This document shows positions 19,997 through 29,304 of a stretch of DNA of 64,000 nucleotides, one piece after another (positions within the stretch are counted from its first letter, which is position 1; each line of letters opens with the position of its first letter). Location: NCBI RefSeq assembly GCF_947495205.1, contig NZ_CANLXV010000007.1, positions 124,001 through 188,000 of the forward strand, given 5' to 3'. The stretch comes from an uncultured Polaribacter sp. (GTDB taxonomy: Bacteria > Bacteroidota > Bacteroidia > Flavobacteriales > Flavobacteriaceae). A program made the translations under genes and the position numbers. A model generated the notes under the pieces. That model searched no databases, was not told the DNA's origin, and worked only from the letters and a program-made list of their open reading frames with translations.

Positions 19997-20467
19997 TACG
20001 TTTGCTCTTTATGGTCAAATCTACAAAAATTTCTTAATTCTAGCCGTTTTTTTTTTAATCTTCTGTTTTTATTGTAATAATCTGCTGATGACCTAAGACC
20101 AATATTCTAAATATATTCACTAATTATTTCTGCGTTAAAAGTAGAGTTAACAAAATTAGCTACAAGTACTATTGGCTTGTAATAAAAATAAGCTTTGCTC
20201 ACTTATAAAGAATATGGTTTAAAGCAGCAACCAAAGTGAATTTCCGGCAGAAAATCGCATCATCTGTTTTAGGCTAAAACCTATAAAAAAACTCAGTACA
20301 CTGCAATTTGATTGAATTTTCTCTTCCTATATGTTTATTATCATTTAAAAACTTAACTAGAGTTTCTTCAAATTAAAGCATAATATTTTCATTCATATTT
20401 ATATCGGTAAAACAAATATTAAAAACGGATTTTGTAAATATAATTGTCCTTTCCATTCGTTTAAATA
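19997..20467. other. 471-bp gap without recognised gene
   Basis: AT-rich spacer between the end of the long biosynthesis transcript (WecA-like gene) and the PglF-type gene. It holds a TAGATTTG box close to the pglF-type start. I found no ORF with recognisable content, no JUMPstart/ops-like element, no clear terminator and no repeat shared with other gaps. Confidence 0.5.
20016..20023 (-). promoter_or_regulatory. Candidate -7 promoter element of the PglF-type gene
   Basis: The minus strand reads TAGATTTG, 20 nt upstream of the ATG at 19996. It matches TAnnTTTG; no -33 TTG at the usual spacing. Confidence 0.38.
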
Positions 20468-21418
20468 TTAAGCTCTTAACTTTTTGAATCCGTAAATATA
20501 CAAAAACATAAAAACTGCTACCAACACTAAAAATACATAAATTTGTATTGTTAGCTCTAACCTATATGTCTTGTAAACAATAAAATTCACAATTAATTGC
20601 AACAACGTATAAATCAAAGACACTTGTAAGTGGGGTACCTTTTTTTTGTCTACTAATTTTTGATAAATATGATGTCTATGCGGTTCTAAAACACTTTCTT
20701 TTGTATAAAACTTTCTATATAATAATGTATTCCCTGCATCTGCGCCATATACAATAACTAATAGTAAAATTAATGGTGAGTTTAATTTTACAGTGAAATA
20801 CAAACCCACAAAGAATATTAACATACCAATAGAAATGCTACCAATATCACCCGCAAAAAAAAGGGCTTTTTTTCTAAAATTATAAAAACCAAAAATTATA
20901 ATGGATAAAACGGTGTAAATTACTATTTCTGAATTTATGATTTGTTCATTTACATTTATAAAATAAAAACCAGAAATTGTAGCCAAACTATATAATCCAG
21001 TAATTCCATTAATGCCGTCCATAAAATTAAACATATTAATGATACCTACACCCATAACAAAGTAAAGCACAAATAAATATATTGGAAAAAAAGGAATATT
21101 TATTTGATACATGATTAGTGCAATGGCTAAAATTTGAAAAGGAAATCGAACCTTAGAACTTAATGTATATATATCATCTAAAAAACTTACAATAGCGATA
21201 GATAAAACTCCAATAAAAAAATAAGGGTATTCAAAATTATTGAAAAAGAAAAACAATATTATAGCTATAGTAAAAAGAATACCACCACCTCTAATTGTAG
21301 ATTTTGTATGTGAACTCCGTTGATTAGGCTTGTCTATAATTTTAAATTTAATGGCTAGTTTTAAATATAAATAAGATATAATTGCTAAAACTGCAAAAAT
21401 GACGAAGTATTTTAACAT
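20468..21418 (-). CDS. WecA/WbpL-type undecaprenyl-phosphate sugar-1-phosphate transferase
   Basis: Polytopic MraY/WecA-family enzyme that starts repeat-unit assembly by moving a HexNAc-1-phosphate from UDP to undecaprenyl phosphate. About ten hydrophobic segments fill its 316 residues. Family motifs are DKPNQRSSHTKSTIRGGG at the N-terminus, the Mg-binding SFLDDIYTLSSKVRF, NMFNFMDGINGI, FFAGDIGSISIGML and the cytoplasmic LEPHRHHIYQKLVD. It is the last gene of the long minus-strand transcript, 16 nt after rfbB. Together with a PglF/WbpM-type dehydratase and a WbpV-like reductase it recalls the WbpLMV module for a QuiNAc or FucNAc first sugar. That specificity is inference. Confidence 0.9.
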   Translation of the reverse strand: MLKYFVIFAVLAIISYLYLKLAIKFKIIDKPNQRSSHTKSTIRGGGILFTIAIILFFFFNNFEYPYFFIGVLSIAIVSFLDDIYTLSSKVRFPFQILAIALIMYQINIPFFPIYLFVLYFVMGVGIINMFNFMDGINGITGLYSLATISGFYFINVNEQIINSEIVIYTVLSIIIFGFYNFRKKALFFAGDIGSISIGMLIFFVGLYFTVKLNSPLILLLVIVYGADAGNTLLYRKFYTKESVLEPHRHHIYQKLVDKKKVPHLQVSLIYTLLQLIVNFIVYKTYRLELTIQIYVFLVLVAVFMFLYIYGFKKLRA

Positions 21419-21434
21419 GATTATAAGTTATATA

Positions 21435-22481
21435 TTATTTATACATTTCTTTGTAATATGATTGATAAGCACCGCTTGTTACGTTATGTAACCAATCTTG
21501 GTTTTCTAAATACCATTTTATTGTTTTTTCGATGCCCTCTTCAAATTGAAGTGATGGCTCCCAACCTAATTCTTCTTTTAATTTGGTTGAATCTATTGCA
21601 TATCTTAAATCATGGCCAGCTCTATCTGTAACATACGTAATTAATTTATCTGATGTACCTGGAGCTCTACCGAGTAATCTATCCGCAGTTTTAATCATCA
21701 CTTTTATTAGGTCTATATTCTTCCACTCATTAAAACCACCAATATTATACGTTTCTCCTAGTTTTCCTTTATGAAAAATAACATCAATAGCTCTTGCATG
21801 ATCGTTTACAAACAACCAATCTCTTACATTTTCTCCTTTACCATACACAGGTAATGGTTTGTTATTACAAATATTATTGATAAATAACGGAATTAATTTT
21901 TCTGGAAATTGATAAGAACCATAATTATTAGAACAATTTGAAATTACTGTAGGGAATTGATACGTGTCTTGAAAAGCTCTTACAAAATGATCTGAAGATG
22001 CTTTTGAAGCTGAATAAGGCGAATGAGGATCGTAGGCTGTAGTTTCTAAAAAGAAACCTTCTTCACCTAAAGAACCATAAACTTCGTCTGTAGAAACATG
22101 ATAAAATAATTTTCCTTCAAAATTATCTTGCCAATAATTTTTTGCTGCTTGTAACAAACTTAAAGTACCCATTACATTGGTTTGTGCAAAAGAAAATGGA
22201 TCTTTAATAGACCTGTCTACATGAGATTCTGCTGCCAAATGTATTACATTGTCAATTTCATATTCTTCAAAAACTTTTTTTACTTTTTCAAAATCACAAA
22301 TGTCACATTTTACAAATTTGTAATTCTCTTTATCTTCAATATCCTTTAAATTCTCTAAATTACCCGCATAAGTTAAAACATCCATATTAATTATGTTGTA
22401 ATTTGGATATTTGTTTACCAAAAGCCTTACCAAATGTGAGCCAATAAAGCCTGCTCCTCCTGTTACTAAAATATTTTTCAT
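21435..22481 (-). CDS. rfbB: dTDP-glucose 4,6-dehydratase
   Basis: Second step of dTDP-L-rhamnose synthesis: dTDP-glucose to dTDP-4-keto-6-deoxyglucose, with bound NAD. An extended SDR of 348 residues with the Rossmann motif GGAGFIGSHLVRLL, the signature HVSTDEVYGSLGEEG (catalytic Thr-Asp-Glu) and the YSASKASSDHFV active-site Tyr/Lys. NCSNNYGSYQFPEKLIPL and GHDLRYAIDSTKLKEELGW are typical. All four rml genes are here in transcription order A-C-D-B with gaps of 0-9 nt, so the rhamnose pathway is complete locally. Confidence 0.96.
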   Translation of the reverse strand: MKNILVTGGAGFIGSHLVRLLVNKYPNYNIINMDVLTYAGNLENLKDIEDKENYKFVKCDICDFEKVKKVFEEYEIDNVIHLAAESHVDRSIKDPFSFAQTNVMGTLSLLQAAKNYWQDNFEGKLFYHVSTDEVYGSLGEEGFFLETTAYDPHSPYSASKASSDHFVRAFQDTYQFPTVISNCSNNYGSYQFPEKLIPLFINNICNNKPLPVYGKGENVRDWLFVNDHARAIDVIFHKGKLGETYNIGGFNEWKNIDLIKVMIKTADRLLGRAPGTSDKLITYVTDRAGHDLRYAIDSTKLKEELGWEPSLQFEEGIEKTIKWYLENQDWLHNVTSGAYQSYYKEMYK

Positions 22482-22490
22482 TGCTTTTTT

Positions 22491-23363
22491 TTAATTTTTT
22501 AATTTAAAGATACATGCTTCTAAAGAGTCTTTCCAAAATGGAATACTTATGTTAAAATCATTTTTAATTTTAGATTTATTCAAAACAGAAAAATGAGGTC
22601 TTTTTGCTAAAGTAGGATAGTCTTTTGTTTCAATAGGTTTTACCTTGCAATCTAAATTCCCTAGCGCCATAATGGCAATTGCAAAATCGTACCAAGAAGC
22701 CACACCTTCATTTGAGAAATGATACACTTTACCGTTTGAATTGATGTTATTTTCTTTGCAACAAGATAGAATTTCCAAACAAGTACTCGCCAAATCTTTG
22801 GCATAAGTTGGTGTACCTACTTGATCAAAAATAACACCTAACTCTTCTTTTGTTTCTCCAAGACGCAACATGGTTTTAACAAAATTATTACCATAAGAAG
22901 AATACAACCAAGATGTTCTAATTACAATAGCATCAATACTACTATTTAATACTGCAAGTTCGCCTTCTCTTTTAGTTTGCCCATAAACCCCAATTGGGCT
23001 CACAATATCAGACTCTTGATAAGGTAAAAAACTATTTCCGTTAAAAACATAATCCGTAGAAATATGAATTAGCTTTCCATTTACCTTTTCTAGCGCTTTT
23101 ACCAAATTTAAAACACCTGTTGCATTTACTTTTTGAGAAATCTCTTTGTCCTCTTCAGCTTTATCTACTGCTGTGTATGCTGCACAATTAATAATTGTAT
23201 TAATTTTACCCTCTGTAATAAAACGTTCTAATTCGTTATAATTACAGATATCTAAATCAGGTAAATCTTTAAAAATAAAATTAAAATCTGTGTAATTATT
23301 TGCTATGTCTTTAATCTCAGAACCTAATTGACCATTAGATCCAGTAATTAATATATTCATCAT
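22491..23363 (-). CDS. rfbD: dTDP-4-dehydrorhamnose reductase
   Basis: Last step of dTDP-L-rhamnose synthesis, an NAD(P)H-dependent reduction of the 4-keto group. The SDR has ILITGSNGQLGSEI at the N-terminus, INCAAYTAVDKAEED, HISTDYVFNGNSFLPYQESD, and VYGQTKREGELAV with the catalytic Tyr/Lys. The 290-residue length is normal. The start is an ATGATG doublet, so either Met may be used. The gene begins immediately after the rfbC stop, which points to translational coupling. Confidence 0.95.
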   Translation of the reverse strand: MMNILITGSNGQLGSEIKDIANNYTDFNFIFKDLPDLDICNYNELERFITEGKINTIINCAAYTAVDKAEEDKEISQKVNATGVLNLVKALEKVNGKLIHISTDYVFNGNSFLPYQESDIVSPIGVYGQTKREGELAVLNSSIDAIVIRTSWLYSSYGNNFVKTMLRLGETKEELGVIFDQVGTPTYAKDLASTCLEILSCCKENNINSNGKVYHFSNEGVASWYDFAIAIMALGNLDCKVKPIETKDYPTLAKRPHFSVLNKSKIKNDFNISIPFWKDSLEACIFKLKN

Positions 23364-23918
23364 TTAATATTCAAAAGGTGAGTCTAAGTCCGAAAATGCG
23401 ATAAGATTTTTGTCTTTCTCAGACAACTTAACTTCTAATTCTGATAAACCCCAATTTATGGCTAAATCTTTATCGTTCCACTTTATTCCAAAATCGAAAT
23501 CTGGAGCATAAGTATTGTCTACTTTATAAGCAAAAACTGCGGTTTCACTTAATACAGAAAAACCATGTGCAAAGCCTCTTGGCACAAACAACTGTCTTTT
23601 ATTTTCTCCCGTTAACTCTACTGCGACGTGTTTACCATAAGTTGGCGATCCTTTTCTCACATCTACAGCTACATCCATAACTCGCCCCTCGACACAACGC
23701 ACTAATTTAGCTTGGTTAAAAGGTGGCTTTTGAAAATGCAATCCTCTTAAAACACCTTTTGAAGATTTAGACTCATTATCTTGAACAAACTTTATTTTAC
23801 AAACGTTTTCTTCAAACTTTTCTAAATTAAACGATTCTAAAAAATAACCTCGACTATCTCCAAATACAGAGGGCTCTATAATATAAACTTCGGGAATTTC
23901 TGTTTTAATAAATTTCAT
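23364..23918 (-). CDS. rfbC: dTDP-4-dehydrorhamnose 3,5-epimerase
   Basis: Cupin-fold epimerase converting dTDP-4-keto-6-deoxyglucose to the 4-keto-rhamnose form. Motifs are RGYFLESFN, QDNESKSSKGVLRGLHFQ (catalytic His), KLVRCVEGRVMDVAVDVR, FVPRGFAHGFSVLSE and the active-site Tyr region AYKVDNTYAPDFDFGIKWND. Length is 184 residues, normal. It directly abuts rfbD and follows rfbA by 4 nt. Confidence 0.96.
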   Translation of the reverse strand: MKFIKTEIPEVYIIEPSVFGDSRGYFLESFNLEKFEENVCKIKFVQDNESKSSKGVLRGLHFQKPPFNQAKLVRCVEGRVMDVAVDVRKGSPTYGKHVAVELTGENKRQLFVPRGFAHGFSVLSETAVFAYKVDNTYAPDFDFGIKWNDKDLAINWGLSELEVKLSEKDKNLIAFSDLDSPFEY

Positions 23919-23922
23919 TCTT

Positions 23923-24795
23923 CTATTTAGCTAAATTTAATAAATATTGACCATAACCATTCTTTTTTAATGGTTCTGCTAGTTTTCTTAATTGAGTTTT
24001 ATCTATATAATTCATAAAAAATGCAATTTCTTCTAAACAAGCAACCTTTAAACCTTGTCTTTTTTCAATCGTTTCTATAAATTGTCCAGCTTCCATAAGA
24101 GAATCATGTGTACCTGTATCTAACCAAGCAAAACCTCTACCCATTAATTGTACTTTTAAACTTTTTTTGTTAAGATATTCTTGATTTACAGTAGTTATTT
24201 CTAGTTCCCCTCTATGGGAAGGTTTAATTTTTTTGGCGATTTGAACTACATCATTCGTATAAAAATACAAACCTACCACTGCATAATTAGATTTTGGCTC
24301 TTTAGGTTTTTCTTCAATAGAAGTAACATTTCCTTCTTTATCAAACTCTGCTACTCCATACCTTTCAGGGTCATTAACATAATAGCCAAAAACAGTAGAT
24401 TTATTTTCTTCTTCTACATTTTTTCTTGCAGATTGTAACATTTCTGTTAAACCATGACCATAAAAAATATTATCTCCTAATACCAAACATACATTATCAT
24501 TACCAATAAAATCTTCACCAATAATAAAAGCTTGAGCTAAACCATCTGGACTAGGTTGTATTTTGTAACTCAGCTTAATCCCTAAATCTTCTCCTGAACC
24601 TAATAATTTCTCAAAATTAGGCAAGTCTTCTGGTGTAGAAATAATTAATATTTCCTTAATCCCTGCTAACATTAGCACCGATAATGGGTAATATATCATA
24701 GGTTTATCATAAACCGGTAACAATTGTTTTGAAACTCCTTTTGTTATTGGATACAAACGTGTTCCACTTCCTCCTGCTAATATAATTCCTTTCAT
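23923..24795 (-). CDS. rfbA: Glucose-1-phosphate thymidylyltransferase
   Basis: First step of dTDP-L-rhamnose synthesis, forming dTDP-glucose from dTTP and glucose-1-phosphate. The nucleotidyltransferase signature [19 protein letters not shown] is at the N-terminus, followed by [31 protein letters not shown] (metal-binding Asp), [19 protein letters not shown] and [12 protein letters not shown]. Length is 290 residues, as in other RmlA1 proteins. It is the first of the four rml genes in transcription order. Confidence 0.96.
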   Translation of the reverse strand: MKGIILAGGSGTRLYPITKGVSKQLLPVYDKPMIYYPLSVLMLAGIKEILIISTPEDLPNFEKLLGSGEDLGIKLSYKIQPSPDGLAQAFIIGEDFIGNDNVCLVLGDNIFYGHGLTEMLQSARKNVEEENKSTVFGYYVNDPERYGVAEFDKEGNVTSIEEKPKEPKSNYAVVGLYFYTNDVVQIAKKIKPSHRGELEITTVNQEYLNKKSLKVQLMGRGFAWLDTGTHDSLMEAGQFIETIEKRQGLKVACLEEIAFFMNYIDKTQLRKLAEPLKKNGYGQYLLNLAK

Positions 24796-24820
24796 AATTA
24801 TTTATTTGAATAAAATTGAT

Positions 24821-25732
24821 TTACCAATCTTCAAAACTAAGAATATTTTGGGGATTCCAACCAATACCTTTTGCTTTTGAATCGTCAAATGTAAGATTTT
24901 TTGTCATTTTTGAATACTTCCTTAAATTTATCGGAAATTCTTTGCCTAACATTTTTTCAATTAATTCACCAAAAATAGCTACAGATATCGCTAAAGGTTT
25001 AATTAAATTTAATACTTTAACATTAGCGTGTTTTTTTGAAATTGTTATTGATAATTCTTTAAAACTAGGATGATTACCATCCGTAAGATTATAAATTCCT
25101 GAATTTTCAAATAATACAGGACTAAATTCCGCAATATCTTTTGCTAAAACCATTGATTTTCTGGCTTTACCACCACATAAATTAGCATACTTACCAGATT
25201 TAATTCCATGTATCATAGCCTGTAAATTACCCAAAGGTTTTTTACCAACAATAAGGGGTAATCTAATAACAGTTGCCTTTATATCTTTATTTTTAATCCA
25301 ATTAAGAAAATATTCCTCAGCCAAAATTTTACTTTTACCATATGGGTCTTGTGCTAATAAAGGTGAATTTTCCTTGATTAATTCACCATTTTCCAAGCCA
25401 TAAACTGAAACTGAACTAACTAAAATTATAGCTTTAGGTAACTCTTTTAATAAATCCAAACCTTTTAAGAAGTTCTTAGTTCCAATATAATTTACTTTAT
25501 TAAATAAATCTATTTCATTCTGTGTTTTTGGAACAACATGAGCTTTACCAGAGCAATGAATAGCATACTTATATTTGTCTTTTAAATTAGGCACATTATC
25601 TGCTAGATTACAAACAACACTATTACTCTTATCTCTACCTAATGAATGCGTATTGAAGCCTTTTTTGTTCCAAAAAGAAACAAAATACTTACCTAAAAAA
25701 CCATTCCCTCCAGAAATTAAAATTTTATCCAT
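24821..25732 (-). CDS. NAD-dependent epimerase/dehydratase family reductase (WbpV-like)
   Basis: Extended-SDR sugar-nucleotide enzyme of 303 residues. Visible are the nucleotide-binding ILISGGNGFLGKYF, VSSVSVYG, and the catalytic Tyr-Lys in DPYGKSKILAEEYFL. The arrangement resembles the C4-reductases WbpV/WbjF, which act on the UDP-4-keto-6-deoxy-HexNAc made by WbpM-type dehydratases. The presence of such a dehydratase (18086) and a WecA/WbpL-like transferase (20468) supports this, but a C4-epimerase role is possible. It abuts the preceding glycosyltransferase with no gap and precedes rfbA by 25 nt. Confidence 0.75.
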   Translation of the reverse strand: MDKILISGGNGFLGKYFVSFWNKKGFNTHSLGRDKSNSVVCNLADNVPNLKDKYKYAIHCSGKAHVVPKTQNEIDLFNKVNYIGTKNFLKGLDLLKELPKAIILVSSVSVYGLENGELIKENSPLLAQDPYGKSKILAEEYFLNWIKNKDIKATVIRLPLIVGKKPLGNLQAMIHGIKSGKYANLCGGKARKSMVLAKDIAEFSPVLFENSGIYNLTDGNHPSFKELSITISKKHANVKVLNLIKPLAISVAIFGELIEKMLGKEFPINLRKYSKMTKNLTFDDSKAKGIGWNPQNILSFEDW

Positions 25733-26521
25733 TTATACAATATGTTTAAACCAGCCCCATTTTTTAAAATATATAAAAGCACTTTCTACTGTTATCCATT
25801 TAAATTTAAGCTTTTTGTGAGTAAGTTTAGCAAAATGATGATAAATTCTCTCTTTAGGATAATATACTGTTCTTGAAACCTCTAAAATTCTTCTTGTTAA
25901 ATCTGCATCTTCTAAATACATAAAAATTTTATCATCAAAGAAACCCACTTTCTTAAAAACAGAAGTTCTTATTAACATAAAACAACCTGATAAATACGGA
26001 ATATCATACATAATTTCGTCATAATCATGGTCTTTGTACTCATATTTATCTAACCTTTTTTTAAATCTTTCTTTTAGAAAATTAGGCATAAACCCCCTTG
26101 CAAATAAATCAAAAAAAGTTGGATTTCTTTTACATAAAAATTGAAGTTCACCTGTCGGATAAGTAACCTTAGGTAATAATTGACCAAACTCTTTATTCTT
26201 ATCCATAAAACCAATCATTCCTTCGATTGCCCCTTTCCCAAAATAAATATCTGGATTTAGCACAATATGGTATTCAGATTTGCATGCTAATGCTTCTTTA
26301 ATTGCGATATTATGAGCAGCTCCAAAACCAGGGTTAGAAGGATTGTGTATATATTTTATACGTTTATCTGTAGCGAGTATTTTTAAATAATCTGTTGGAG
26401 AGTTGTCTATTAAAAATAATTTAACACTGTAATCCGTATTTAAAAATGAGTCTATGCACTTCTGAAGCATATCCACATTATTCTCATACATAACAATACA
26501 ACTTGTAATTTTATATTTCAT
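25733..26521 (-). CDS. Family 2 glycosyltransferase, possibly a rhamnosyltransferase
   Basis: Inverting GT-A enzyme of 262 residues acting at the cytoplasmic face on lipid-linked sugars. Motifs are SCIVMYENNVDMLQKCIDS, NPSNPGFGAAHNIAI, HIVLNPDIYF (the DxD-equivalent), SGCFMLIRTSVF and FMYLEDADLTRRI. This layout is shared with WbbL-type rhamnosyltransferases, and the dTDP-rhamnose genes start one gene downstream. Donor and acceptor cannot be fixed from sequence. Confidence 0.82.
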   Translation of the reverse strand: MKYKITSCIVMYENNVDMLQKCIDSFLNTDYSVKLFLIDNSPTDYLKILATDKRIKYIHNPSNPGFGAAHNIAIKEALACKSEYHIVLNPDIYFGKGAIEGMIGFMDKNKEFGQLLPKVTYPTGELQFLCKRNPTFFDLFARGFMPNFLKERFKKRLDKYEYKDHDYDEIMYDIPYLSGCFMLIRTSVFKKVGFFDDKIFMYLEDADLTRRILEVSRTVYYPKERIYHHFAKLTHKKLKFKWITVESAFIYFKKWGWFKHIV

Positions 26522-26575
26522 TTGGATAAATAATGGTAATTGAGTCGTTTATTATTGATTTTAAACTTTAGGAAA

Positions 26576-27340
26576 TTAACGATACATTTTAATGATATAT
26601 TTTAAAAAAGAAAAAAAAATTCCAAAAGGTAGCAAAAATCTTAATTTTCTTATTTTAAATGCAGATCTATAAGCTTTTATTTCTCCTTTACGCATTTTTA
26701 ATTTATTTCCACTTAAGCCCCCTTCTGTTAATTGGGGCCGCCCTAAATCTGTTAATTGTTCTTTGTAGTAATAAATTTTTTGTTTTTTTGCTGCCATCCT
26801 AAGAAAAAGCTCGTAATCCTCTGAATGACTTATAGTCTCATTAAAACGTTCTTTGATTTTAGAGTTGATTAACACGCAAGAAGTTTGAAATCGATTTCTA
26901 AGAAGTAATTTATAAAACCCAATTTCGTTTAAATATTTTCCATTAAAATTAGGAGAAATATTTATTTTTTCTTTTTTTTCATTATAAGCATGGCCTATTA
27001 AATCTGGATAATTAAGTTCTATAGCTTTAACCATTATACTTAATTTATTCAAGTTCCAAATATCATCCGAATCTAAAAAAGCAACATAATCTCCACTACT
27101 CTTATTCCAACCCAAATTCCTACAAAAAGAGACACCAGAATTAACCTTCAAGTCAATAAAAAAAATATTACTACTTCCTAATGTAAATTTTTCAATTATC
27201 TCATTAGACCCATCTGTACTGCAATCATTTATAATTATAATTTCATAGGGTTGGTAACTTTGATTTACAATTGAATTTAATGCGTCTTTTATAGACTTAG
27301 AAGCATTAAAAACGGGAATTACTACACTAATTTTTAACAT
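26576..27340 (-). CDS. Family 2 glycosyltransferase
   Basis: GT-A glycosyltransferase of 254 residues. The N-terminal ISVVIPVFNASKSIKDALNS, IIINDCSTDGSNEI and the metal-binding VAFLDSDDIWN are the classic family 2 motifs; SHSEDYELFLRMAAKK is the distal catalytic block. The C-terminus is basic and weakly hydrophobic, suggesting membrane association. The ATG at 27340 overlaps the end of the wzy-like gene by 14 nt, so the two are translationally coupled. Donor sugar unknown. Confidence 0.85.
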   Translation of the reverse strand: MLKISVVIPVFNASKSIKDALNSIVNQSYQPYEIIIINDCSTDGSNEIIEKFTLGSSNIFFIDLKVNSGVSFCRNLGWNKSSGDYVAFLDSDDIWNLNKLSIMVKAIELNYPDLIGHAYNEKKEKINISPNFNGKYLNEIGFYKLLLRNRFQTSCVLINSKIKERFNETISHSEDYELFLRMAAKKQKIYYYKEQLTDLGRPQLTEGGLSGNKLKMRKGEIKAYRSAFKIRKLRFLLPFGIFFSFLKYIIKMYR

Positions 27341-28499
27341 ATGTTTTTTTTTTAGGTGATTTGGCTATATATAAGTGTAAAAACATTTGAAAAAGAAATA
27401 CTAAATTGAAGAAAAAATCAACAAAAACTGATAATATTATGTTGTGAAATATAATCACTAAAATAAATAACCATTTTATACTTGTATTTTTAGATTTAAA
27501 TTTAAAATAAACGAAACTAATAAAAAGACCTAAAAAAAAATAAAATAACAATGAGCCAAAATATCCAAACGAATCTAAATACTTAGGAAACATAGAAGAA
27601 ACATTTAAATTCTCATTGACTAATTGAAAATTAAATTGATTTGAACTTGGAAAAATTTCTTTTCTTAAAAATGAAGGAAAAAAACTTGAAATTAGTGGAG
27701 AAGGGTCAAAATGTAAATTAGGAAATATATCAATATTAAAATTTAAATTATTTAATGGTGATACCATATATACATATACCCATAAAAAGCCAGATGGTAG
27801 CCAAGTAGGATAATCCGAAGATGGTTGGACAAGATTTATAAATGCTATCGAACTTCCAGATCTTAAATCTCCAGCCCAACCAAATACATAAATAACCAAA
27901 CAAAGACAAAAAACAACTTTTAACATAGCAGCTAATTTTATTTTATTTGTTAAAATATAAATAATAGTAGCCATTATAATCATACTCATAAACATTTGTC
28001 TTGTCATCAATAAAATTGGCCAAAGAATACAAACTAAAAAACCATATAGGTATTTTTTATCTTTCTTTTTAAGATAAAAATAAAATAGATAATTAGAAAA
28101 TGTTATTACCATTGCATTTAAAAAGCCATGTAAACTAGGAATACCCCACTCTGTATACCGTCCTGAGCCGATACCAATGAGAGATAGTAACGGTAAACCC
28201 TTAAAATAAATGACTTCTATTAATGTGAAAAACAACCATATTTTAAATATTTTTTTTAATCTAAAATTTGTTACACCAAAATTCACATCATAAACTTTTT
28301 TTTTTTCAAAAAATTTATGCGTGAAAAGCATTCTTACAAAACAGTATGAAATTAATAAAGATAAGCCTGTTAAAAGGATATATATAATTGTTAAATTATT
28401 TAAATCCGTCAAAAGAAGGCTGTATTGTTTAGAATATAAATACAATACAAACAACCAAAGAACAAAAAAAAACACGATCGGATTTTTTATTTTTAACAT
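27327..28499 (-). CDS. wzy: Wzy-like O-antigen/capsule repeat-unit polymerase
   Basis: Integral membrane protein with about ten to twelve hydrophobic segments and little other conservation, as expected for Wzy polymerases that join flipped repeat units in the periplasm. The residues GIGSGRYTEWGIPSLHGFLNAM and a large periplasmic loop before the last segments fit the oligosaccharide repeat-unit polymerase family. The track starts at a TTG (28514). The ATG at 28499 (MLKIKNPIVFF) starts just past the stop of the upstream gene and gives 390 residues. Context with wzx, wzz and four glycosyltransferases supports the call; there is no other polymerase candidate in the locus. Confidence 0.78.
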   Translation of the reverse strand: MLKIKNPIVFFFVLWLFVLYLYSKQYSLLLTDLNNLTIIYILLTGLSLLISYCFVRMLFTHKFFEKKKVYDVNFGVTNFRLKKIFKIWLFFTLIEVIYFKGLPLLSLIGIGSGRYTEWGIPSLHGFLNAMVITFSNYLFYFYLKKKDKKYLYGFLVCILWPILLMTRQMFMSMIIMATIIYILTNKIKLAAMLKVVFCLCLVIYVFGWAGDLRSGSSIAFINLVQPSSDYPTWLPSGFLWVYVYMVSPLNNLNFNIDIFPNLHFDPSPLISSFFPSFLRKEIFPSSNQFNFQLVNENLNVSSMFPKYLDSFGYFGSLLFYFFLGLFISFVYFKFKSKNTSIKWLFILVIIFHNIILSVFVDFFFNLVFLFQMFLHLYIAKSPKKKTYVKN

Positions 28500-28500
28500 A

Positions 28501-29298
28501 TTAACTTTGTTCAATTTTATTTTTAAAACCTCGTAAAAAATAAAAGAAATTAATTGGAAGAAACTTAAGAATAATTTTTTTAGAATAATCTTTAATCATC
28601 CCGTACAAATAAAGAAAAAAAGATAACAATATATCTATATGATTACCATTATTTAAAGTTATTTTAAATTTTTCTTTTCTCGTATCTTTTAAGTTCGAGC
28701 TTACCCCACCTATTAATATCTTTGATATAAAAATATTTAAATACTTCACTTTTTTATTTTTTATAAAACCGTAAATAATTTGATGATCTGCAGATAATTT
28801 ATAATTTAAAGAAAAAGCTGGGTGCATTTTTGTTTTAATAAAAACAGATTGATGACAAATAGCATTTAAGTTAATTTTAATCTTATTTGTTTTACTTTTT
28901 ACAAAATATGAGTCTTTATCATCAAAAAGGTTTACATCACCATATATCATATCGAAATCGTTATAATCAAAACAGAAAACGCTTTTTAAAACATTAAAAT
29001 CATAAAACATATCACCGGAATTCATAAAATTAACCCATTCTCCATTTGCTTTTTGCAACCCTTTATTCATAGCATCAAAGATTCCTTTATCAGGTTCGGA
29101 TATGAAATAAGAAATTTTGTTTTCATATTTTTTAATTATATTTAAGGTATTATCAGTTGAACCTCCATCAATAACAATAAACTCAAAATTAGTATAAGTT
29201 TGATTTATTATACTTTGTATTGTTTTTTCTATATATTCTTCACCATTATAAACAACAGTAATTATTGTTATTAGTGGTAATTTTTTTTTTAGATACAT
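28501..29298 (-). CDS. Family 2 glycosyltransferase (WcaE/WcaA-like)
   Basis: GT-A enzyme of 265 residues. Motifs are LITIITVVYNGEEYIEKTIQS, FIVIDGGSTDNTLNII, SEPDKGIFDAMNKGLQKANG and WVNFMNSGDMFYD, the form of family 2 enzymes found in colanic acid and similar loci. The C-terminal third is lysine-rich with a hydrophobic helix. It lies 6 nt after the family 4 glycosyltransferase and just before wzy. Donor and acceptor unknown. Confidence 0.85.
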   Translation of the reverse strand: MYLKKKLPLITIITVVYNGEEYIEKTIQSIINQTYTNFEFIVIDGGSTDNTLNIIKKYENKISYFISEPDKGIFDAMNKGLQKANGEWVNFMNSGDMFYDFNVLKSVFCFDYNDFDMIYGDVNLFDDKDSYFVKSKTNKIKINLNAICHQSVFIKTKMHPAFSLNYKLSADHQIIYGFIKNKKVKYLNIFISKILIGGVSSNLKDTRKEKFKITLNNGNHIDILLSFFLYLYGMIKDYSKKIILKFLPINFFYFLRGFKNKIEQS

Positions 29299-29304
29299 AA
29301 TTAT

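Noticed and set aside
19997-20467. JUMPstart/ops-like antitermination element before the polysaccharide genes
   Set aside because: No match to the GGCGGTAGCnT core and no RfaH/UpxY-like gene in the window.
27327-27340. 14-nt overlap of wzy and the following glycosyltransferase as a frameshift fusion
   Set aside because: Both genes have proper starts and stops and unrelated domains; short overlaps are normal in this operon.
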